Shown piece by piece: positions 17,201-24,047 of a DNA stretch of 64,000 nt; within the stretch, counting starts at the first letter, position 1, and the number at the start of each line of letters is the position of its first letter. Both the position numbers and the translations under genes were made by a program. The notes below the pieces were generated by a model. The model had not been told where the DNA came from. It searched no databases and saw only the letters and a list, made by a program, of their open reading frames with translations. This DNA comes from a virus, in IMG/VR virus record IMGVR_UViG_3300037882_001770, positions 248,001 through 312,000 of that record; one strand, 5' to 3'.

Positions 17201-18855
17201 ATGTTGGCAACAGTTTACAAGATGCTATAGACATGCCGGTTCGAGTCAGCCAGGGCTATCACAGCATGCCACGCAAGGAAGGTCAATGGATTGTGGAACC
17301 TGACTCCAGTTTGAGTCCGGACGACAGAGAAGACTTTGGCTTGGAAATAGTAAGCCCACCCTTGCCCCTATTGACTGCACTGGAAAAACTGCAAGAAGTC
17401 ACCGACTGGGCCAACAATCCCTCAGAAGGCAATGCCTATACCAACAGCAGTACAGGCCTACACATGGGTGTCAGCGTGCCTTATAAAGGTGGCGATGTGG
17501 ACTACTTAAAACTGATCCTGTTCCTAGGTGACGAATATGTGTTGCAGAGTTTTGGACGTGAAGCTAATACATATACCAAATCAGCTATGAAAGCCTTCCG
17601 TGAAAACATTAGGTCAGGACGTGCTGATCCTGCAGGTGCCATGGCCCTGATGCGGAGCAACCTAATAGAGTTTGCCTATAGGGAAATACAAAAAGGTGTG
17701 GGTGGCGGCAAGTACACCAGTGCGCACATACAGGACGGCTATATTGAATTCCGTAGTGCTGGTGGTGACTGGTTGGCCGAGGAGTCAGCAGATCCCCAAA
17801 AGTTATCCAGTACCATGTTGCGCTATGCTAGAGCCATGCAGATAGCGGCCGACCCTAGTGCCGAACGTAGAGAGTTTGCCAAAAAGTTATACAAGATGGT
17901 GTCTCCCGAAGGTGATAGTCAACTAGCCCTGTTCAGTCAGTTTTCTGCAGGTGAGCTCACAGCAGAACAACTCAAGAAAAAGTGGGCTGAAAAGACCATT
18001 GGCACAGAAAAGAAAGCAAATCAACGCTGGAAGCTGTATCAAATGGCCGACGGCGGATGGCAACCGGTGTCAGGTGCTGAATGGAACGGCTACACTGAAG
18101 AGCAGGTCAAGAATGCTGTATGGAGCAAGTACGGGCGTGAAGCACTAGATTCCGGTGAATACAAGTTGGTCAACATGGGCGAGCAGGAGTGGGAAGTATA
18201 CCGTGTTGACACAGGTGAAACTCTCGAAGTGGTCAAAGGCAAGAGTCGAGGCGAAGTGGCTGATTCAGTGTATGACAAGTACGCAACCCAAAAGATTGGA
18301 TTCAATGTGCGTCCATATCAAGATCCTGCCACCATGACTCCAAGAGCCAAGTTGGCCAAGCGTATTGCAACCAAGAAACCAGAACCAAAACAAGTAGCCA
18401 ACCAAGCAACCAACGAGCGTGGCGTTCCTTATTGGGAAGTATATGACATTAGCAACGACCAGATTGTGATCCATACATTCCTAAGTGATACCGCAGCCGA
18501 CGCCAAAGTAGATGGAGCAAATTGGCTGAAAAGTTTTGGTGCTACACACCCCGAGTTGTTTGCAGTAAGACCCAAGATAAAAACCGCACAGGTCAAAGAT
18601 GTAGAACCTAATGTGGCACAGAACTTTGACAGTGCTCGAGACAGTGCCACCCTGCAGACCAACTTGCAAGGCAGGTCATCGCCGGATGCAACTGAAGTCC
18701 CTCGCAACTGGGAATTCGTAAATCGTATAAACGGTCAAGTTATTCATAATATGACAAATGCCAGCTATAACCAGGCCAATGTAGTGCAAGATAATCTTGA
18801 ACTTAGATATCCAGATGCAGACATATATTTGCGTAGTGTAGAGAGATCAAATTAA
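14218..18855 (+). CDS. Giant multidomain protein: nucleotidyltransferase, metallopeptidase, amidoligase
   Basis: 1,545 residues, by far the largest protein here. Order: (1) a nucleotidyltransferase-like domain near 60-85 (ISGSNAAYTY then HSDIDLHLVVDL). (2) A Gly-rich linker around 270-285. (3) A zinc-peptidase-like domain around 355-400 with VAHELTHRHQHE and a downstream ENEANARAG. (4) An acidic helical stretch. (5) An amidoligase-type domain from about 750 (GIRAGFEAELIF; FGLEIVSPPLPLL; SSTGLHMGVSV). (6) At the C-terminus about four variants of a WEVY-type module. The mixture matches phage polyvalent proteins delivered to the host. Its stop overlaps the next start (TAATG). Confidence 0.82.
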   Translation: MNINELDSFRLSDAVKFNDTLNPRLWDKQEKLKPEIRNRLLEIADDFREFLGVTNLQLKDITISGSNAAYTYTPHSDIDLHLVVDLPEADQNEVYRELFDAKKYQYNDMHNIKLGGHDVELYVENANKKPVSQGIYSVLNNEWVDIPQRKKANVDDISTRNKYNDLSQRIDSAIRSGDQEQIETLSSKIKEMRQTGLDQHGEFGPENLAFKMLRTQGKIKELYDARNAAKDELLSLDERKKKRKKKVRYGYGGYWYPGTAYAGQDHSAGTEGGGGDGGGGGESIRESAETTDEEILKDFVDFCVKELKIENLPIIKLRRDPQWPVVHKTFGRYNDDKEMLEVAFGQRHIMDVLRTVAHELTHRHQHEREDVPGDAGETGSPYENEANARAGVLMRDYAGLHPEYFKVGQAEESHCDEVDEGLKGKLGAMAAAACIAGTPGCSTTAGALKTAQDVGRTAQTVKNMSRAGVQDELGQELRNFLRAQGGEPGSQNQSRLYQLQKRATQKESASGYIPTKKQAKDPRFSMALTQDIKPGQLGKEANKLKLKTDRQGHPQVASPNGLFEKLSLELNKFKKGETDEDYSPDNPPGPEFKPTMPAGTLRVDVSDVYDWYKLGQHISNMQGLGKHDFGQGPPGAIVSFGDEDTEHKFIQDLEATGLDITDIDPADPKQPAGMRTIKTDPTYKVDEVIQAPVNKYKDDKQYYNFIMAKHKLGRPLTRQEQEYVRSYKMFNQQVAESVDQLDEVAMSPSALAKWAQSPEAEGIRAGFEAELIFRDTTNDDDDDTEMEPDYDYDERPRSISDVIDFFNGGDYGGLSDRQEGRLQDGLDQQYMEWQDERMYDAWRDEREDLIREAWLREKPMVERVHDYLVEGMDMDDREADRIQAAGDAAPRFTKLSDQEAYKQANPDYATYLEADEGAEEILQEEVEQTIEKEDGFYDEVLDEFRENFYTDDDSSFFQDVGLGYMSDIASEYSLDWPYLTGSGGGNNGGRREWDDVGNSLQDAIDMPVRVSQGYHSMPRKEGQWIVEPDSSLSPDDREDFGLEIVSPPLPLLTALEKLQEVTDWANNPSEGNAYTNSSTGLHMGVSVPYKGGDVDYLKLILFLGDEYVLQSFGREANTYTKSAMKAFRENIRSGRADPAGAMALMRSNLIEFAYREIQKGVGGGKYTSAHIQDGYIEFRSAGGDWLAEESADPQKLSSTMLRYARAMQIAADPSAERREFAKKLYKMVSPEGDSQLALFSQFSAGELTAEQLKKKWAEKTIGTEKKANQRWKLYQMADGGWQPVSGAEWNGYTEEQVKNAVWSKYGREALDSGEYKLVNMGEQEWEVYRVDTGETLEVVKGKSRGEVADSVYDKYATQKIGFNVRPYQDPATMTPRAKLAKRIATKKPEPKQVANQATNERGVPYWEVYDISNDQIVIHTFLSDTAADAKVDGANWLKSFGATHPELFAVRPKIKTAQVKDVEPNVAQNFDSARDSATLQTNLQGRSSPDATEVPRNWEFVNRINGQVIHNMTNASYNQANVVQDNLELRYPDADIYLRSVERSN
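15031..15062 (+). repeat. GGT-rich low-complexity linker
   Basis: A short run of GGT codons broken by GAGAC encodes the poly-Gly linker between the nucleotidyltransferase-like part and the peptidase-like part of the giant protein; it marks a domain boundary. Confidence 0.7.
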
Positions 18856-19436
18856 TGAGAGCACAAGAATTCCTTGCTGAAAACAAGCAAGCCACTGCAA
18901 AACAAGTGTTGGCCTATATCAACCAAACACACCACGAGCCCATGACCGCAAAGTTGACCACGGCTGTGCGGGCACACCCACAGTGGGAACTGCGTCAGGT
19001 TTCATTACAGAATCTCAACATACCTGATCAGGACTACGAAGATCCAGAACAAGAGCCCGAGAGTGACCCTTACGGTCGTGTTATGGCAGTTGATCCAGAT
19101 CATGCCAACGAATACAGCACTCGGGTAGTAGATCGACACCCTATAGTGATTGATGATCAAGGCTATATTATAGATGGTAATCACCGAGCTTGGGCCGCCG
19201 CAGAACTGTTAAATCGTGATTCTATATCAGCATGGGTGCCGGTTAAACAAGATATGACGGAAAACTTTGCTGATGGCAAGGTCAAAGGCAAAAGTCGTCC
19301 AGGGCGTGTAAAACGTAGTGGAGCTAGTTGCAACGGAAGCGTAACAGATCTACGAGCTCGTGCTAAACGTGCAAGTGGCGAAAAGGCCAAAATGTATCAT
19401 TGGTGTGCCAACATGAAATCAGGAAAGAAAAAATGA
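18855..19436 (+). CDS. ParB-like protein with capsid-targeting N-terminus, 193 aa
   Basis: The N-terminus MRAQEFLAEN matches the T4 capsid targeting sequence pattern (MKTYQEFIAE), with a prohead-protease-type site after LAE. A ParB/sulfiredoxin-like core follows (HPIVIDDQGYIIDGNHRAWA, near residues 95-115). The basic tail (KGKSRPGRVKRSGASCNGS; RAKRASGEKAKMYHWC) is a Cys/Lys module shared with other phage virion proteins. I infer a packaged DNA-associated protein. Its stop overlaps the next start as ATGA. Confidence 0.72.
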   Translation: MRAQEFLAENKQATAKQVLAYINQTHHEPMTAKLTTAVRAHPQWELRQVSLQNLNIPDQDYEDPEQEPESDPYGRVMAVDPDHANEYSTRVVDRHPIVIDDQGYIIDGNHRAWAAAELLNRDSISAWVPVKQDMTENFADGKVKGKSRPGRVKRSGASCNGSVTDLRARAKRASGEKAKMYHWCANMKSGKKK

Positions 19437-20863
19437 GATCAGATGAATTTATTTCAGAAAATTTAAAGAAGTGGTTCAAAGAAAAATGGGTGCGATTTGG
19501 CCCCGACGGCAAGATCCGTGGTGACTGTGCTAGAGGAAGCAGCGGCGAAGGAAAACCTAAATGTTTGCCACAATCAAAAGCACAGGCCTTGGGTAAAAAG
19601 GGTCGTGCTTCGGCCGCGGCCAAGAAGCGTAGGGAAGATCCTAACCCAGAGCGTCGTGGGCCAGCCAAGAATGTGGCCACCAAGGTTCGTGAGGATGCAG
19701 ACCAATGGGAATTACGCATTGTGGATCAGTGGGAAGACGACGATCCTGAAAGCTATGGCAAAATGGATGAGTATGAATTTGATGTGTTACACAATGGTCA
19801 AAGCGTAGGACGTGCTCGTGCTAACAATTATTTCGCCAATTTGTATGTGGACCTAGACAACGGCAAACACATTGAACTTACTCATCAAAAACATGAAAAT
19901 CATCCATTGATGAAGGAATACGAGCGTCTTGTCTGGGGCCTAGACGAAGGGCAAGACCTGGATGAAGCCTGCTGGAAAGGTTATCACAAAGAAGGTATGA
20001 AAACCATGTTTGGCAAACGCTACCCTAACTGTGTTAAAAACAAAAATGAAAGTTTAGAAGTGTACGTCAATCGTGGAGAATGCCCAGGTTGTGGCGGAAG
20101 CATGGTTGCCGAAGATCAAATTACAGAAAAACAAGATGCTTGTTATCACAAAGTAAAATCAAGATACAAAGTATGGCCCAGTGCTTATGCATCTGGTGCA
20201 CTGGTTCAATGTCGTAAAAAAGGTGCTAGTAACTGGGGCAACAGTAGCAAAAACGAAAGTGATGAACAAGAGCTAGATGAAAAATGGAGTCAAAAATACA
20301 AGAGTAGCATTAACTGTGCTGACCCCAAAGGTTTCAGCCAGAAAGCTCATTGTGCAGGTAAAAACGAAAGTGTGGAGAATATGATGGATGAACTAGATAG
20401 AATTTTAGAATTAAGTACAGGAATAAGTGCCGGCGAACGAGCCGAATTAAATGAAGAGTTTGATTTGATTGAATCAATTATTGACACCCTGGCCGATCGC
20501 AATGGTGTAGATGCAGAAGCAATTTGGGAAGACCTAGAAAGTCTTGATGATGATGAACTGTATGTATTTGCAGTTACCCAGGACCCTATCATGGAAGATT
20601 GGCAAAAAGCCAACAAGAAAGACAAGACAGCCGGAATGAGTCGTAAAGCGGTCAAGGCTTATCGTCGTGAAAATCCAGGTAGCAAACTACAAACCGCTGT
20701 TACCACTAAACCTAGCAAGTTAAAAAAGGGCAGTAAGGCCAGCAAGCGTCGCAAAAGCTACTGTTCTCGATCAAAAGGTCAAATGAACATGCACAATATC
20801 AGCTGTGCCAAGACTCCAGACAAAGCTATCTGCAAGGCGCGCCGTCGCTGGAACTGTGAATGA
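19433..20863 (+). CDS. Cysteine-module internal virion protein with targeting N-terminus, 476 aa
   Basis: ATG 19433 (ATGA overlap) gives MRSDEFISEN, a targeting-type N-terminus with an ISE cleavage site. Next come a basic module (KWVRFGPDGKIRGDCARGS; AQALGKKGRASAAAKKRRED), a globular part, and several Cys-bearing modules (CWKGYHKEGMKTMFGKRYPN; ACYHKVKSRYKVWPSAYASG; INCADPKGFSQKAHC). An acidic helical stretch follows, then a basic, Cys-rich end (RKSYCSRSKGQMNMHNISC). The modules resemble those repeated across T4-like phage internal proteins. Probably DNA-binding and packaged in the head. Starting at 19400 would add 11 residues and lose the motif at the N-terminus. Confidence 0.75.
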   Translation: MRSDEFISENLKKWFKEKWVRFGPDGKIRGDCARGSSGEGKPKCLPQSKAQALGKKGRASAAAKKRREDPNPERRGPAKNVATKVREDADQWELRIVDQWEDDDPESYGKMDEYEFDVLHNGQSVGRARANNYFANLYVDLDNGKHIELTHQKHENHPLMKEYERLVWGLDEGQDLDEACWKGYHKEGMKTMFGKRYPNCVKNKNESLEVYVNRGECPGCGGSMVAEDQITEKQDACYHKVKSRYKVWPSAYASGALVQCRKKGASNWGNSSKNESDEQELDEKWSQKYKSSINCADPKGFSQKAHCAGKNESVENMMDELDRILELSTGISAGERAELNEEFDLIESIIDTLADRNGVDAEAIWEDLESLDDDELYVFAVTQDPIMEDWQKANKKDKTAGMSRKAVKAYRRENPGSKLQTAVTTKPSKLKKGSKASKRRKSYCSRSKGQMNMHNISCAKTPDKAICKARRRWNCE

Positions 20864-21207
20864 GATTTAGCGAATTTGTTGCTGAACAATATCAGTCTCG
20901 TCCGGCTACATTTGCGGACGGAACACTGAGAATGAGCAAACACTTACAAGATCGTAGTGTGCAACGAGATATTCCTATGGCAAGTATAATGAAAGTTTTG
21001 CAGAAACTTGAAGCAGTACGTGGCAAAGATCTAGCAGCATTGCCGCCAACATCATTTATTGTTAAAACTCCTGAAAATTTTGAATTAGCTATTATCAAAA
21101 CTCAAAGCCTAACTACTAACAAAGTAGAATATATAGTAGCTACAGTTCGTCAACAACTAAGACCCGGAGCCGGACAACGAATTATATACCTGGAACAGCA
21201 ACAATGA
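20860..21207 (+). CDS. Small protein with capsid-targeting N-terminus, 115 aa
   Basis: Begins MRFSEFVAEQ, a variant of the targeting sequence with VAE as the possible cut site. The body (LRMSKHLQDRSVQRDIPMAS; FELAIIKTQSLTTNKVEYIV) has the H-x-x-x-R start and beta-hairpin pattern of RelE/BrnT or DUF4258-like small folds, without clear catalytic residues. If packaged it could act on host RNA or translation after injection; this is inference. Tight ATGA overlaps on both sides. Confidence 0.65.
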   Translation: MRFSEFVAEQYQSRPATFADGTLRMSKHLQDRSVQRDIPMASIMKVLQKLEAVRGKDLAALPPTSFIVKTPENFELAIIKTQSLTTNKVEYIVATVRQQLRPGAGQRIIYLEQQQ

Positions 21208-22148
21208 GAGCTCAAGAATTTTTATTAGAATATAGAGAGCCTAAAAGTAAACGTGCTCATCGTGGTGGAATAGATCTAGAAGCCTGGCAGGATGGCCTGC
21301 ACTTTCAAATCAATGCCACCAGCCACGGTCGTGAGCTGGGTCGTGTGGCGTTTGATGTTCAATTCCAAGGCAAAGATACAATTCTAGTAGCACAAGATTT
21401 AATGATACACCCAGAATATCGTGGACAAGGTATTGCCGCCGTCATGTATGATTATGCCAAAGAACTGGGCCATGTGGTTGAACGTAGTCCTGAGCAAACG
21501 GATGCCGGCAAACAATTCTGGGACAAGAATCGCGGCGAGGAAGGTCGTGTATGGGAGTCTGAGTTAGATGAAATAGCCCGCATACCGCAAGGTGACTTTG
21601 GCACACCTGGCACCATAGTTCCTCCTGGACCCGAAGTTGAGCGTAAGGAATTGCCCGGCGGGTCTGGACTAACCTACGGCGTAAACAAAGAAAACGATCT
21701 AATAGAAATTATGGTGTTTGATGGTGAGGATCTTGCAGGCGAACTTGACATAGTGTACACTCGCGGTCCAATGAAGACCTGGGCGGTGGATTCGGTTGCT
21801 GTGGAACCCAAGTATCGCGGTCGTGGTATTGCCAAGGCCCTGTACGGCATTGCACTCAGCATACTTAAACTACCGATCGAAGCTGGTCAAATACAAACTA
21901 GCTACGGTCAAAAAATGTGGCTCATGTTAAATAGTATACCCGGAGTTGAAATAGTAGGCGTAGCACAAGATCCAACCAAAGACTATCAACCCAGACCAGG
22001 AGATAACATTGTGCGGCAAAATGCAACATATACAACCTATACATTTCCAGTATCAGCCGGTCAATCCAGCATGCGCAGCCGTAGACCTGGTACAGGCATG
22101 TATACCAGACCCGATACCACAATGGTAGCAAGGTGGACAGGATCATGA
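21204..22148 (+). CDS. Tandem GNAT acetyltransferase with capsid-targeting N-terminus, 314 aa
   Basis: Starts MRAQEFLLEY, with an LLE site. Two GNAT-like domains follow. The first has MIHPEYRGQGIAAVMYDYAK (acetyl-CoA loop RGQGIA) near residue 75. The second has VAVEPKYRGRGIAKALYGIA near 200. Each loop keeps the R/Q-x-x-G-x-G/A pattern. The C-terminal 45 residues are Arg/Pro-rich. A packaged acetyltransferase would be a good candidate to modify host proteins at injection, as T4 Alt does by ADP-ribosylation. Acceptor unknown. Confidence 0.78.
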   Translation: MRAQEFLLEYREPKSKRAHRGGIDLEAWQDGLHFQINATSHGRELGRVAFDVQFQGKDTILVAQDLMIHPEYRGQGIAAVMYDYAKELGHVVERSPEQTDAGKQFWDKNRGEEGRVWESELDEIARIPQGDFGTPGTIVPPGPEVERKELPGGSGLTYGVNKENDLIEIMVFDGEDLAGELDIVYTRGPMKTWAVDSVAVEPKYRGRGIAKALYGIALSILKLPIEAGQIQTSYGQKMWLMLNSIPGVEIVGVAQDPTKDYQPRPGDNIVRQNATYTTYTFPVSAGQSSMRSRRPGTGMYTRPDTTMVARWTGS

Positions 22149-22354
22149 AAGCAAAAGAAATCTACGCAACATCAAAAAAACAAGCTACACAGTACAAACT
22201 TTGGGGAGCCAGTGTGTCTATCAAGCAGCCCAATTATGTTGGACGAATTGATGTTACAGTAACAGCCCCCAATGCTCAACAGGCTCGAGTACTAATGAAA
22301 GCTCAGTACGGTGTACAGGACTGGCAAGTAGGCAGTGTTCGAGAGATAAAATAA
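22145..22354 (+). CDS. Small protein, 69 aa
   Basis: ATG 22145 overlaps the previous stop as ATGA. MKAKEIYATSKKQATQYKLW has a basic N-terminus; the body (VDVTVTAPNAQQARVLMKA with a variant start) looks like a small ferredoxin-like or WEVY-type module as in the neighbouring large proteins. It lacks the cleavable targeting motif. Function unknown. Confidence 0.65.
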   Translation: MKAKEIYATSKKQATQYKLWGASVSIKQPNYVGRIDVTVTAPNAQQARVLMKAQYGVQDWQVGSVREIK

Positions 22355-22408
22355 GGGCTAGTGAGTTAACCGCAACTCCTACCTACATTCCCATGAAATA
22401 ATACACAG

Positions 22409-22415
22409 CTAAATA
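22409..22415 (+). promoter_or_regulatory. Late-type promoter box (CTAAATA)
   Basis: CTAAATA ends 4 bp before ATG 22420 with no ribosome site between; it starts a late unit running through the Dps gene. Confidence 0.45.
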
Positions 22416-22419
22416 CAGC

Positions 22420-22716
22420 ATGAATCGTAAATTTGTGCGTGTGTTAGCAGATGTATATTGTGACTGGGAAGGCCTGGCGCCCAACTATCGCGTTTACGTC
22501 AACGATGAATTATTTGCTGAACGCACATGGGTATGGACCAACGAATATTTAGAGGAAATGTTGCAGATTGAAGCACCAGTCGGTGAGTACAATATACGTT
22601 ACGAACTAGTTCCTCCACATTTGGCACATATCGAGGTAAAAAAGATATTTGTTGATTTTGGTCCTGGAACCATGATTGATAACCATACATTAAAGGTACA
22701 TGATGAGAGCCAGTGA
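22420..22716 (+). CDS. Beta-sandwich protein, 98 aa
   Basis: Strand-rich, with FVRVLADVYCDWEG, NYRVYVNDELFAERTWVW and YNIRYELVPPHLAHI. It resembles the 12069-12512 product in layout (ligand- or glycan-binding-like sandwich). No signal peptide. Probably a minor structural protein. It overlaps the next gene by 14 bp. Confidence 0.65.
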   Translation: MNRKFVRVLADVYCDWEGLAPNYRVYVNDELFAERTWVWTNEYLEEMLQIEAPVGEYNIRYELVPPHLAHIEVKKIFVDFGPGTMIDNHTLKVHDESQ

Positions 22717-22906
22717 GTTTATAGCAGAAAATGCCAGCGCAGGCGGCACTAGTAGTGGTAGTATAGCCACAGTGGCTGCACCACTAGGCGGCACCATTAG
22801 TAGAAATGGCGGGAGTTTCTTTACAGGCGCTAAATACTCTAACGACGCCTGTCCTAATACCCCGGACTGGATGAAGAAACAAAAAGGAAAACGACGTGTT
22901 AAGTGA
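22703..22906 (+). CDS. Short protein with capsid-targeting N-terminus, 67 aa
   Basis: MRASEFIAEN is the closest match here to the T4 targeting sequence, with IAE as cut site. After it comes a Gly/Ser/Thr-rich low-complexity stretch and a basic end (WMKKQKGKRRVK). The mature product would be a small basic peptide of about 58 residues, comparable to T4 internal peptides. ATG 22700, one codon earlier, is the alternative start. It ends 11 bp into the Dps gene. Confidence 0.68.
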   Translation: MRASEFIAENASAGGTSSGSIATVAAPLGGTISRNGGSFFTGAKYSNDACPNTPDWMKKQKGKRRVK

Positions 22907-23336
22907 TTTACTAAAAACTTATTTGGCAAGCACATTTGCCTATTACTTAAAAGCCCATATGTTTCACTGGAACGTTGAAGGCCCAGATTTTGGCGAATTA
23001 CACAAGTTTTTATCTAAAATTTATGAAGATGCATTTGATGCCATTGATCCCATTGCTGAATATATCCGTACCACAGAAGAATACGCACCTGGAAGTTTTG
23101 AACGTTTCCAAGAACTAAGCCAAATATCAGGACAAACTAAAGTTCCCCGGGCCCGACTAATGCTAGAAGAATTACTCGCAGATACACAAACCATGATTGA
23201 CATGAGTCGACAAGTGTTTGAGGCCAGCGCAGCAGAAGGTCGCGAGGACATTGCAAATTTTGCAGCAGAACGACAAAGTCAGCATGGCAAATACATGTGG
23301 CAGATGAAGAGTTATTTGAAAGATGCTAGGGCATAA
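22896..23336 (+). CDS. Dps-like ferritin
   Basis: A GTG start (AAGGA upstream) opens a 146-residue four-helix bundle. The Dps ferroxidase region AHMFHWNVEGPDFGELHKFL is clear, with the downstream helix ending IYEDAFDAIDPIAEYIR. Dps oxidises and stores iron and coats DNA. A phage copy in the virion-protein region could protect DNA from oxidative damage or condense it; whether it is packaged is not shown, as it lacks the targeting sequence. Confidence 0.88.
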   Translation: MLSDLLKTYLASTFAYYLKAHMFHWNVEGPDFGELHKFLSKIYEDAFDAIDPIAEYIRTTEEYAPGSFERFQELSQISGQTKVPRARLMLEELLADTQTMIDMSRQVFEASAAEGREDIANFAAERQSQHGKYMWQMKSYLKDARA

Positions 23337-23339
23337 GGT

Positions 23340-24032
23340 ATGAGCAATCACAACGATATCTACAGCATAGTTGAACGTCTTAGAATTCTTGAAGAAGGCC
23401 TTGATGCTGATCAAAAAAGTGTAAATCAGTTGAGCGCAACATTCAAACCCAAAACAGTAGCAGTGCTTACAGCCAAGACTGATCCTAAAAATCCACTTGG
23501 TGGTAAATTGGTTGGGTCAGAAGGGGTAGAAGATCACGAAGAAGTGGTCGAAGCTGTTGCCACCGAAGACATTTTAGACAAGGTAAAAAACAGTTTTCAT
23601 GACTATTTAAAAAGTATCGAAAATGAAATCAAAAGCGATCCAGATCTCAAAGACAAGATAACCGCAGACTCAGATCTCAAAGACAAAGAAAAAAACAACC
23701 GAGATCTAGTTGCCAAGAAATCTAAAAAAGAAATTGACGAAGATCCCACCGAAGAAGAGCCAGTTACTGCTGAGCCACCAGTGGTTACCTCTCAAGAACC
23801 TGTAAAGAATCCAACCTATGCTGAATCAGCGTGTGTTAAGAGTATTACCATGGAAGATGGCCGTATTTGCGAAATTCACGGAAACGAAAGTACAGGATTT
23901 GAGATCCGTCACGGCAATCGTATTATGCCAAGTCGGTTTAAACATATCGATGATGCTACTATGGCTTTAGAAATGTTTAAAAACCGTCGTCGTACACAGG
24001 ACGAATCACAAGATTACATAGACGAAGCTTAA
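23340..24032 (+). CDS. Acidic coiled-coil virion-type protein, 230 aa
   Basis: Starts MSNHNDIYSIVERLRILEEG, then a Thr/Lys-rich linker, a charged helical stretch with a repeated DLKDK unit (nucleotides 23640-23690), a Glu/Pro/Thr-rich region and a C-terminal globular part (CVKSITMEDGRICEIHGNE). ILEEG near the N-terminus could be a prohead-protease site. Likely an internal head or core protein; no enzyme motif seen. Confidence 0.68.
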   Translation: MSNHNDIYSIVERLRILEEGLDADQKSVNQLSATFKPKTVAVLTAKTDPKNPLGGKLVGSEGVEDHEEVVEAVATEDILDKVKNSFHDYLKSIENEIKSDPDLKDKITADSDLKDKEKNNRDLVAKKSKKEIDEDPTEEEPVTAEPPVVTSQEPVKNPTYAESACVKSITMEDGRICEIHGNESTGFEIRHGNRIMPSRFKHIDDATMALEMFKNRRRTQDESQDYIDEA

Positions 24033-24047
24033 AGAGAGAAAATAAAA

